Positions 35,427-42,765 of a stretch of DNA of 64,000 nt are shown here, piece after piece. This DNA comes from Anaerocolumna xylanovorans DSM 12503 (GTDB lineage Bacteria; Bacillota; Clostridia; Lachnospirales; Lachnospiraceae), in contig NZ_FRFD01000005.1 of NCBI RefSeq assembly GCF_900143645.1, forward strand, positions 310,001 to 374,000, read 5' to 3'. Position numbers and translations under genes: made by a program. How positions within the stretch are numbered: position 1 is the first letter of the stretch; the number at the start of each line of letters is the position of its first letter. Below the pieces are notes generated by a model. It saw only the letters and a list, made by a program, of their open reading frames with translations, ran no database searches and was not told where the DNA came from.

Positions 35427-35892
35427 GGTATTTTGCCTCAAACTACAGGAACTATGATTGTATCGTCTATTTCATTTTAAAAATCTGTTTGGAGATAGCA
35501 GAGCAGAAGTCAGTGTTTATACCTATATTAATTTGAGTGACGTATTTTTAAAGAATTATGGGATGATAATAAGACGACTCATGTTTACAGTAAGGATACC
35601 CATTTTATGGACAGGATTATCATGATTATATCAAAAGGGAGGAAAAACAAAGCTATATCGCAGATTTAAGATCAAGCATGATAACTAGTATCCATATGGC
35701 CGAAAGAAGTGTATTTACGGATAAAGAAGAAACAAAACTAATAAATATTTTTATAAATAGTTTTATCTCTTCTTATTATTCGTTTTGAAAATTCTTTAAA
35801 GAGAAAATAGCTATATTTATATAAAAAGTTAATTGTGAAATTAAGACATTTTACAAATTCAGGTAAAATGAACTGGAAATCTTTAAAACTTA
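35427..35892. other. Gap without a convincing gene
   Basis: 466 bases of AT-rich DNA. A short frame near 35600 (MDRIIMIISKGRKNK) has no RBS or family. I see no terminator with a clear T run and no RNA gene. Confidence 0.3.
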
Positions 35893-36729
35893 TTATGATT
35901 CAAATTCTTTTAGTGAGATACCTTTTGTGGTTTTCCACGCAATACGACCATTAATACTATATCCTACGACAATTGCAGCAGCAATCGAAGGGCTGCTAAA
36001 TAAAAAGTCTTGTGTAAATGTAAGATTAGAATCAATTATACCAGTATCAATTAGATTTTGCCGTTTAGAAATAACGCTTTTGGTTAGCGAGCTGGCAACG
36101 GTATTTGAAATTTTGGAACCTTTATAAATAACAAATCCATCTGAAGTGGGACTTCCATTTGCTTTAAAACCTGAACTCTCAAGATAGAACTTTGATATGC
36201 TTTTTCCATTTAATAATGAACCAGTGGCATTTTCGAGTACTTTATGACCGACAGCACTTAATAATAATTTCGCATTTTCAATAAATTCGTCCATCTCGGC
36301 ACCATCAGATTCTGATAGGGAGGAAAGAGTAGGGGTATTGGAATTTGTGAGTTTATAGCGGCCAGCTTCTTTGGCGAGAGTATATATTTTATTTTCTAAA
36401 TATTTCACATGAGCTTTGTTTAAATTGTTGTCCTTGCTAATAAAGACAACACATTCATTCCAAAAGTCTTTTTCACTTAAATGTTGCATTAAGCGACTGT
36501 ATATATTCTCTGCTTCTCCTATGTAGACTTGGTCTATGCCAGATTCGTCATCCTTTCCAAAAAGAAAATAAATCCCTGTGTTTTTTAATTCTTGACGGTC
36601 ACAACTAGACTTAACATATGTTCTTGGAATTTTATAGGCTTTTCCAGTCCAGTTTGATAATTCGCACATCCATCTTCCGTCTGGGATTCCTTCTATAAGA
36701 AATAACCGGATTGATTTTCCAAAATTCAT
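35893..36729 (-). CDS. GIY-YIG nuclease-fold protein with DUF4357
   Basis: 278 residues. The GIY-YIG motif is split in the normal way: GIYFLFG near residue 52 and VYIGEAENIYSRLMQH near 68-83, with the catalytic Arg in SRLMQH and a distal Glu in KYLENKIYTLAKE. The C-terminal DUF4357 domain (about 185-270, GFKANGSPTSDGFVIYKGSK) is a common partner. Such proteins occur in defence islands and on phages; the DNA target is unknown. GAAAGAAGGTATAACTA precedes the start on the minus strand. Confidence 0.85.
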   Translation of the reverse strand: MNFGKSIRLFLIEGIPDGRWMCELSNWTGKAYKIPRTYVKSSCDRQELKNTGIYFLFGKDDESGIDQVYIGEAENIYSRLMQHLSEKDFWNECVVFISKDNNLNKAHVKYLENKIYTLAKEAGRYKLTNSNTPTLSSLSESDGAEMDEFIENAKLLLSAVGHKVLENATGSLLNGKSISKFYLESSGFKANGSPTSDGFVIYKGSKISNTVASSLTKSVISKRQNLIDTGIIDSNLTFTQDFLFSSPSIAAAIVVGYSINGRIAWKTTKGISLKEFES

Positions 36730-36803
36730 TAGTTATACCTTCTTTCTATCGTTTTATAAGAATTTCTTCCATTCCCTTTTCTACAGCCAAATTACTATCC
36801 GAC

Positions 36804-36956
36804 CTATAAATACTGTTTAATAACTTCGTATTTCTCAAGCAAGTTTGCTATCTCAGCTTTATAATTTGTTTTAATTGTAAATGCATCTGGAATCAAGGGT
36901 TTTTTGGAACACAGCCTTTGTATATGACTGTCTTGCCACTCTCTTATTTACTCACA
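36804..36956 (-). pseudogene. C-terminal fragment of a lost gene
   Basis: On the minus strand a frame closed by a TAG at 36804 reads REWQDSHIQRLCSKKP then TNYKAEIANLLEKYEVIKQY, which looks like a real protein C-terminus, but an in-frame stop lies about 50 codons upstream. No start or family. Probably left after a deletion upstream of the GIY-YIG gene. The remaining bases to 37206 show nothing I can call. Confidence 0.4.
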
Positions 36957-37206
36957 AATTTTAAAAATACAGTACTAAGATCGTTGGCTCAATCATTCTT
37001 TTCGAGTTTTTCTTATCCTAAAAGTCCTAATTTACCTATTTTTTAATTTCAAAATTAAAGGGAGAACATCAGAAACAGTTTTAATATCAAAGTTCATAAA
37101 AATATATTGTTAATTGATAACTATATTCATGATATAACGATGCTTTTCCTTTGCCCTAACACAGATGTCAGCTATATTTTTACTGGTTATGTGAGGCCTA
37201 TATAAG

Positions 37207-37235
37207 TTGTCAGCAATATGGAGTTATGATAGAAT
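37207..37235 (+). promoter_or_regulatory. Sigma-A promoter of the toxin peptide gene
   Basis: TTGTCA, 17-base spacer, TAGAAT, about 50 bases ahead of the toxin ribosome binding site. Confidence 0.65.
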
Positions 37236-37287
37236 AGCTTCATGGGACAATCGTGTTACAGGGTGCTTTGACCGTCATTCTTTAGGA

Positions 37288-37362
37288 ATGGAGGTGATGC
37301 CTATGAAAAATCATTTTGATTTTAAGGCCATGCTTACTTTCATTTTTACGTTTTGTAAGTAG
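37288..37362 (+). CDS. Putative holin-like type I toxin peptide
   Basis: A 24-residue frame (or 19 from the ATG at 37303) with a very strong RBS context, GGAATGGAGGTGATGCC, the same leader seen on many small holin-like toxin genes in Firmicutes. The peptide is short and hydrophobic (FKAMLTFIFTF) with a basic C-terminus (CK), shorter than usual, so it may be a decayed or minimal form. It is followed at 37379-37412 by CCACCC...GGGTGG, the usual hairpin at the end of such loci. An antisense RNA would be expected; I cannot place its promoter with confidence. ATG 37303 best fits the RBS. Confidence 0.5.
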   Translation: MEVMPMKNHFDFKAMLTFIFTFCK

Positions 37363-37662
37363 CTTTACATAGCAAAACCACCCTGATACTTTGGCCGGTA
37401 CGGGTGGCATTGCTTCTCATATAATCGGTCAAACCATCTTGTGGACGGTTGTTCCTTTTCTAACCTAAATATATCACGTAACGTATCGCTTGTAAAGAAT
37501 GAAATGGTATTTTAATAGCTATAAATAAAAAATAAATACTTAAAAAAGTGGAATTTAAAAAAGTACAGTCGAAATCTTGGTGTAAGTTTAGTAGGCACAA
37601 TTTCCAGAAAAGGATTGTCATGGAGCTTTGTATTATATAAATAGCAGGAGAAGCGGTGAGAT
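37363..37662. other. Toxin 3' region and gap
   Basis: Holds the CCACCC/GGGTGG hairpin (37379-37412) that ends the toxin locus, where an overlapping antisense RNA would be expected to start. The remaining 250 bases are AT-rich with no convincing frame; a long-range RBS-like GGAGAAGCGGTGAG precedes the next gene. Confidence 0.4.
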
Positions 37663-38598
37663 ATGAGAAATACACAAAGACATAGCAATCCATATTATGC
37701 GGAAATATTTACAGTAGATATAAAAAGCTATGAGTATGTATTTTCTGTTGGTATTGATATGATTACTAACAAATATGTAACTGAATATTCAAGGTGCATA
37801 GAACGCTCTTTTGTAACCTATAGTGAAAATACCTATACCGAAATTGATTATAAAACATATCTCGAATATCTTAAGCAAGCCCAGGCTAATGGTAACATTT
37901 CTAAAGAACGTTATAATGACTTGAAACAGAAAGAAGAGCCAGATATAACATCAGCAAAAAATATAGAAAAGTGTTATGAGAGAATTGCAAAGCAAAATAT
38001 TCGGGAAATGCAGAAGTGCATTAGTATTTCAACAAAGCTGGAGATAAATAAAGAGCATGTATATAAAAATTATGAGAGCTTTTGTGATAAAAACGACTTT
38101 CTCGAGTTGTATTTAAACCGTTATTCCCAAAATCAGGGTTGGTGTGTCAGGATTGTACAAAATGACGCCGGATACAGGTTAAGTGTAATATATCATGCGC
38201 ATAAATTACCGGACCTATATGAAGAACCAGCGTATATGAAGTTTCTGGCACAGTATAACAGTGACGCTGATACTTACAGTGAATGTGACGTATACGAAAA
38301 GCAGCTTGCCAAATGGGAAAAGGATTATTTAATACATGCGCTGGAGGAAGAATATTTTTATGAACAGCTTGCTCCAAAGATGAAAATTCATGATTCCAGG
38401 AGCATAGGCTGCATTGGTTCTTGTGAGGTCAGAGTAAAGTATAAGGCAAAGGCATTTTTTTCAAGTAGTGAAAAGATTATTCATGGGTTTGCAGAAAATG
38501 ATGATAAAAATGCCTGTGGTATTGATTTTTACGGCTTTATTCAAAAATGTAAGAATATAGCAGCCTATCAGTCGAAGCTGGTGAGTTCTGAAGAATAG
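37663..38598 (+). CDS. Unknown protein, first of a three-gene cluster
   Basis: 311 residues, soluble, charged, with no signal peptide or membrane segment and no motif I recognise. The first 60 residues read as beta strands (YYAEIFTVDIKSYEYVFSVG) and the middle is helical and lysine/glutamate-rich. GCGGTGAGAT lies just ahead of the ATG. It overlaps or abuts the next gene (TAG/GTG junction), and the third gene follows 57 bases later; one operon. The pattern of medium-sized soluble unknowns beside an Imm63-like gene suggests an immunity-gene array, but that is inference. Confidence 0.6.
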   Translation: MRNTQRHSNPYYAEIFTVDIKSYEYVFSVGIDMITNKYVTEYSRCIERSFVTYSENTYTEIDYKTYLEYLKQAQANGNISKERYNDLKQKEEPDITSAKNIEKCYERIAKQNIREMQKCISISTKLEINKEHVYKNYESFCDKNDFLELYLNRYSQNQGWCVRIVQNDAGYRLSVIYHAHKLPDLYEEPAYMKFLAQYNSDADTYSECDVYEKQLAKWEKDYLIHALEEEYFYEQLAPKMKIHDSRSIGCIGSCEVRVKYKAKAFFSSSEKIIHGFAENDDKNACGIDFYGFIQKCKNIAAYQSKLVSSEE

Positions 38599-38609
38599 TG
38601 AGGGTATGC

Positions 38610-39131
38610 ATGAACATAATCAGTTATAAATATGGCTTTAGGGATATCAGAAATTATGAATATTCTATGCGGAATGAAGTAATAAAGCTTTATTCTAAGT
38701 CAAAAGATAAGGGGTTTGTGAATTATATTGATGTAGTCGGTAAGGAACATGATGACATATTTATGAAGACAATAAGTATCAATGATAAAAATATTATTGA
38801 GAGGTATTCCTTAAAATTATGTCTGGAAATCAATCATCAAAAAGAAGAAATTCGTATTCGGGATAACAAAATAGTTTTTGGAGTTGAAGTGAATGGTACA
38901 GACAAAGACATGGAGCAGGACTACATGATGCGGGCCGGTTTTCTCCCTAAAGATGTGCAGCGGGATAAATATGGCCTGCACTGGAATCATTATTCATTGG
39001 ATTATAAGGATTTTGGCAGTAAATTCGAAAATGTCAGATTATATACCGTGAAAAAGGATTTGAGAACAGAAGCAGAAGAGGTAAAGGATATTAGTTTTGA
39101 TGAAGCTACGCTTCTGTTTGAAGAGTGCTGA
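38610..39131 (+). CDS. Unknown protein, second of the cluster
   Basis: 173 residues from the ATG at 38610 (GAGGG five bases upstream); a GTG at 38598 overlapping the previous stop would add four residues. Soluble, mixed alpha/beta, with a conserved-looking stretch YMMRAGFLPKDVQRDKYGLHWNHYSLDY but no known motif. It is tightly linked to the preceding gene. It could be an immunity protein or a small enzyme; I cannot say. Confidence 0.6.
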   Translation: MNIISYKYGFRDIRNYEYSMRNEVIKLYSKSKDKGFVNYIDVVGKEHDDIFMKTISINDKNIIERYSLKLCLEINHQKEEIRIRDNKIVFGVEVNGTDKDMEQDYMMRAGFLPKDVQRDKYGLHWNHYSLDYKDFGSKFENVRLYTVKKDLRTEAEEVKDISFDEATLLFEEC

Positions 39132-39188
39132 AGGATAAATGCGGCCAATTTTATAAAAACATAAAATAAAGGGAAGTGGAGTAGGTCA

Positions 39189-39911
39189 GTGTCAGATAAA
39201 TTATATTATATTAACAATCCAAATTTAAAATCTACTTATGCAAATATATGTACAAGCGAAAAAATAAAACCAACACAACGTTTCAATGGAGACAATAAAT
39301 ACGCTGAAATAGAAAATGAAAAATCAGCAAGTCAGCTGTCTTATTATAAAATGACGGAAGAGGAAGAAAAGGTTTGGAAGGAATTATGCGAAAAAGTACA
39401 TTTATATTTGGCTGAGTTACAAATTCCGGGTGAATATGAAGCGGTAATATCAGAAAGGTTGAAAACCAATATTTATTATACAAAGAACTGTGGATATCAC
39501 AAAGAACATGGATACTATTATGTGGAATTTGGTGACAGGGGAAGCCTGCATTTGCTTTTGCTATCCGGGGATATAAATGATGCGTTGTGGTGTTTGCTTG
39601 AGAGAATTATTGACGAAATTTCTATGAGAGAATCGCAAAAGAATAAAAGAATAAATGAGAGTGGTTGGAAGTGCAATACGAAGTTTGATTATCGGAAGTA
39701 TTGGTTTGAATATGAGATAAAGGCACTGTCAAAAATCGTGGACAGTGAATTCTTAAAAGATTATATAAATAATAGATTGCATTCTATGAATTGGTGGTTC
39801 AATCCACTGCATTGGGGGTTCGACTGCAAAAGAATGGAATTTGTTGAGGTCAGTGATTCGGTTGAAAGAGATACCCTTGAGGGCGACGATGGATACAACA
39901 CTAAGCTGTAG
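39189..39911 (+). CDS. Imm63-like immunity protein
   Basis: 240 residues with a GTG start; GGGAAGTGGAG lies upstream. The segment HGYYYVEFGDRGSLHLLLLS, then DALWCLLERIIDEIS and later DYRKYWFEYEIKALSKI, resembles Imm63-family proteins (a YxYV-x-S/F-x-RG core, a DLDELLYWIF-type helix and an R-x-x-x-x-x-x-Y/E-L helix). Imm proteins neutralise polymorphic toxins from neighbours. No cognate toxin gene is present in this window, which is normal for orphan immunity arrays. The assignment is by motif resemblance only. Confidence 0.45.
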   Translation: MSDKLYYINNPNLKSTYANICTSEKIKPTQRFNGDNKYAEIENEKSASQLSYYKMTEEEEKVWKELCEKVHLYLAELQIPGEYEAVISERLKTNIYYTKNCGYHKEHGYYYVEFGDRGSLHLLLLSGDINDALWCLLERIIDEISMRESQKNKRINESGWKCNTKFDYRKYWFEYEIKALSKIVDSEFLKDYINNRLHSMNWWFNPLHWGFDCKRMEFVEVSDSVERDTLEGDDGYNTKL

Positions 39912-40028
39912 AGCAATCTGCAGTTTTTTTATTATTCCGCAATAAAAGTATTGACCATTACGCAAGGGAATGCTTTAAAATGTAATTACCAATTCATGAA
40001 TGGAATAATCGTTAAGGCAGGTAAGTAT

Positions 40029-41219
40029 ATGGAAGATAAGTTATTTACAGCAGGAGAAATTGCAGATTTGTCAGGAGTCTCGGTAAGGACAATCCGTTAT
40101 TATGACAAGAGAAAAATATTGAAACCCATTCATTATTCTGAAAATGGCTATAGGTTATACAACCAGAAATCTGTTGAAACCCTGCAGAAAATAGTAATGC
40201 TAAAATATGTTGGTTTTTCTTTGGAGCAGATTGAATCGATGATAAGGGAGGACAAAGATTTGGATTTGAAGAAATCTTTGGCTGCCCAGAAAGCGCTTTT
40301 ATATGAAAAGCGAGATCATATGGAAAGGATTATTAGGGCGGTAGAGAAGGCGGAGAACGCCAGTGAGCAGGATGCCTGGGAGTGTTTGGTCAATGTGATA
40401 CAGGTCTCAACAGAAAAAGAAAAGCTGGAAAAACAATATCATAATGATGAAAACCTTCAGAAGAGGATTAATATTCATAACTATAGTACCGCCAAAATTC
40501 CGTGGATGGACTGGATATATGAGCGCCTTAATATTGAATCAGGCATGAAGGTATTGGAGCTTGGTTGTGGGAATGGACTGTTTTGGAAAGAAAATATAGA
40601 GCAGTTGCCGGATAATATAGAGATTCTGCTTACAGATTATTCAGAAGGAATGCTGGAAAAGGCCAGAAAAACTATGGAGTGTTATGGTGAGACATTGAAA
40701 AAAAGAAATATCCAAATCAGATTTATGCAAATGGACGCCAACGATTTGCAGATAAAAGGAGAAAAGTTCGACTTAATCATCGCCAATCATATGTTATATC
40801 ATATTGATAACCGGGAAGAGCTGTTTCGAAATATTAGAAATATACTGACGGAAACAGGCAGGTTTTGCTGTTCTACAGTAGGGATTACACATATGCAGGA
40901 GCTGAATAATTTTATTGTTAAATTCGATAGAAGTATTGAAATGCCATTTCAATGGATAACAAATAAATTCCGGCTTGAAAATGGAAAAGAGCAGCTGGAG
41001 ACTGTGTTTAGCAATGTAGAATTAGAAATACAGGATAACGATTTACGGGTAGACAATGTGGATGTGATATATTCTTATGCGTATTCCTATCCGGGCAATG
41101 CAGCTGATATTCTGAAAAAAAGAGAAAAAGAGTTTAAAAAAGCCATTGCAAAGATTATAAAGGATAAGGGAACGATGTATATACATAAATCCCAGGGGAT
41201 TTTTATGTGCAAATTGTAA
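40029..41219 (+). CDS. MerR-type regulator fused to a SAM-dependent methyltransferase
   Basis: 396 residues from the ATG at 40029; AAGGCAGGT precedes it and the next 26 upstream codons look non-coding. The N-terminus (1-110) is a MerR domain: FTAGEIADLSGVSVRTIRYY helix-turn-helix, then the coiled linker. From about 165 a class I methyltransferase follows: MKVLELGCGNGLFW (motif I), LTDYSEGML, FDLIIANHMLYHI. Such fusions are known in clostridia, and the substrate is probably an antibiotic-like or small molecule. A protein that both senses and modifies would be self-regulating; this is inference. It is alone in its unit. Confidence 0.82.
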   Translation: MEDKLFTAGEIADLSGVSVRTIRYYDKRKILKPIHYSENGYRLYNQKSVETLQKIVMLKYVGFSLEQIESMIREDKDLDLKKSLAAQKALLYEKRDHMERIIRAVEKAENASEQDAWECLVNVIQVSTEKEKLEKQYHNDENLQKRINIHNYSTAKIPWMDWIYERLNIESGMKVLELGCGNGLFWKENIEQLPDNIEILLTDYSEGMLEKARKTMECYGETLKKRNIQIRFMQMDANDLQIKGEKFDLIIANHMLYHIDNREELFRNIRNILTETGRFCCSTVGITHMQELNNFIVKFDRSIEMPFQWITNKFRLENGKEQLETVFSNVELEIQDNDLRVDNVDVIYSYAYSYPGNAADILKKREKEFKKAIAKIIKDKGTMYIHKSQGIFMCKL

Positions 41220-41308
41220 ATAGAAGCGAGAGTTGACTGCGTTAAAGCCTGAATCGTGTTTAATGGGTGCAGGGTTACAAAATACAGCCGGAAGTATTAT
41301 GCAGAGCC

Positions 41309-41350
41309 CCCGTTTCCGGGCCATGTTGACCGGAGACGGGAGGTTTTCTG
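41309..41350 (+). terminator. Hairpin after the MerR-methyltransferase gene
   Basis: CCCGTTTCCGG/CCGGAGACGGG stem followed by AGGTTTTCT; the T run is modest. Confidence 0.5.
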
Positions 41351-41380
41351 CACCACCGGATAGGGGCGGGAAAGTATAGT

Positions 41381-41692
41381 TTACAAAGATAGTAAATTAA
41401 GGATTGCTTCCATAACTTGATGTTTAAATATATCAAAATCTAAATCACTATGGGAAAAAGCAGATTTTTCTTGCCTTAGTGCATCAACCAAAATACAAGA
41501 AGTGTAAACTTTTTCAAACAAATTTTCTTGGACAATATCATTTCTATTAAGAAGGCCGACTATTTTAAAAAAATATTCGGTTTCAAAATCCGAAAAATGA
41601 TAATTGTTCTTTCTTTGCTTGCTATTGTTCAGATAAATGAATATAATGAAAACAATGGTGAGGAGGTTTTGGCATGAATTATATGACGACAA
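41381..41692 (-). CDS. Minus-strand ORF of doubtful status
   Basis: 103 residues; the last 75 (YHFSDFETEYFFKIVGLLNR...) look like a real helical protein, while the first 28 run through the promoter area of the divergent HTH gene and have no RBS. There is no good start within the protein-like part, so it may be a truncated remnant. No family recognised. Confidence 0.3.
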   Translation of the reverse strand: MSSYNSCQNLLTIVFIIFIYLNNSKQRKNNYHFSDFETEYFFKIVGLLNRNDIVQENLFEKVYTSCILVDALRQEKSAFSHSDLDFDIFKHQVMEAILNLLSL

Positions 41693-41865
41693 TCGAGATG
41701 TCAGAAAAGTGGAGGATAAGCCCCAGACGAATTGCTATTTTATGTGAACAGAACCGGATTGAGGGAGTCGTTAAGAAAGGAAAGACCTGGTTAATTCCCA
41801 GCACATCCAAAAAGCCGGCGGATAAAAGAAAACGAACTTGTGTTCGTGAAGGCGTTATGCTATGA
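41674..41865 (+). CDS. Small helix-turn-helix protein of the R-M locus
   Basis: 63 residues, almost all one winged or excisionase-type helix-turn-helix: TTIEMSEKWRISPRRIAILC, then the wing KKGKTWLIP. Proteins of this size and sequence commonly stand ahead of restriction-modification or mobile genes in clostridia and could act as a controller; that role is not shown. GAGGAGG lies upstream of the ATG. It is 32 bases ahead of the DNA methyltransferase, in the same direction. Confidence 0.7.
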   Translation: MNYMTTIEMSEKWRISPRRIAILCEQNRIEGVVKKGKTWLIPSTSKKPADKRKRTCVREGVML

Positions 41866-41897
41866 TTACTATATACAATAATTTGAGGTGGAATTGA

Positions 41898-42758
41898 ATG
41901 AAGAGGACCAACACGGAAGATATCAATATGGATGAAGTGATGAACCGGCTTTTTGAAGGCGATTGTTTAGAATATATGAATAAAATCCCGGATGGAAGTG
42001 TGGATATGATTCTGTGTGATTTGCCATACGGAATGACGCAAAACCAATGGGATTCCTACATACCTTTAGAGGGATTATGGAAACAGTATAACCGGATTAT
42101 CAAGCCTAATGGCGCAATTGTCCTGACCTCTAATGGGATTTTTACTGCAAAGCTGATACTTAGCCAGCCTAATATTTACAAATACAAATGGGTATGGGAA
42201 AAGTCGAAGCCGACTAATTTTCTAAATGCGAAAAAGCAGCCTTTGCGTAAATATGAAGATGTATGCGTATTTTATAAAAAGCAGCCGACGTATCACCCTC
42301 AAATGACACAGGGGGAACCGTATGATAAGGGTACCAGGAAGAATCAGCTATGTGGAAATTATGGCGATTTCGACCCGGTTCGCGTTGCAAGTGAGGGAGA
42401 AAGATATCCAACAGATATTATTTATGTAAAAACAGCAGAATCGGAAGGTGCAGTTTTACATCCCACACAGAAACCAATTGGGCTTGGCAGATACATGGTG
42501 AGAACCTATACGAATCCGGGTGACATAATACTGGATAATACCTTTGGCAGCGGCTCATTTCTTGTTGCGGCATTAATGGAGGGACGTAATTTTATTGGCA
42601 TAGAAAAGAATGAAAATGTGGCATTGTTTAAACGGGAAGAAATTGATTATATCGATGTAGCAAAAAGAAGGCTGTTTCTTGCATGGGAAGGTTTGGACAA
42701 GAAGACGAAAAAGTACATTAAGGTACAAAACCTTATAGCGGAATTTGAAGAGAGGTAG
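41898..42758 (+). CDS. DNA methyltransferase (beta class, N6-adenine or N4-cytosine)
   Basis: 286 residues. Motif IV comes first, DLPYG at 41-45 (a DPPY variant), and the SAM-binding motif I follows near the end, ILDNTFGSGSFLVAAL, which marks the circularly permuted beta class of type II methyltransferases. The PTQKPIGL motif X-like stretch and RYMVRTYTNPGD agree. It would protect host DNA from the enzyme encoded next. GAGGTGG precedes the ATG. The end lies 8 bases before the start of the large R-M gene. Target site unknown. Confidence 0.88.
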   Translation: MKRTNTEDINMDEVMNRLFEGDCLEYMNKIPDGSVDMILCDLPYGMTQNQWDSYIPLEGLWKQYNRIIKPNGAIVLTSNGIFTAKLILSQPNIYKYKWVWEKSKPTNFLNAKKQPLRKYEDVCVFYKKQPTYHPQMTQGEPYDKGTRKNQLCGNYGDFDPVRVASEGERYPTDIIYVKTAESEGAVLHPTQKPIGLGRYMVRTYTNPGDIILDNTFGSGSFLVAALMEGRNFIGIEKNENVALFKREEIDYIDVAKRRLFLAWEGLDKKTKKYIKVQNLIAEFEER

Positions 42759-42765
42759 ATATAAT

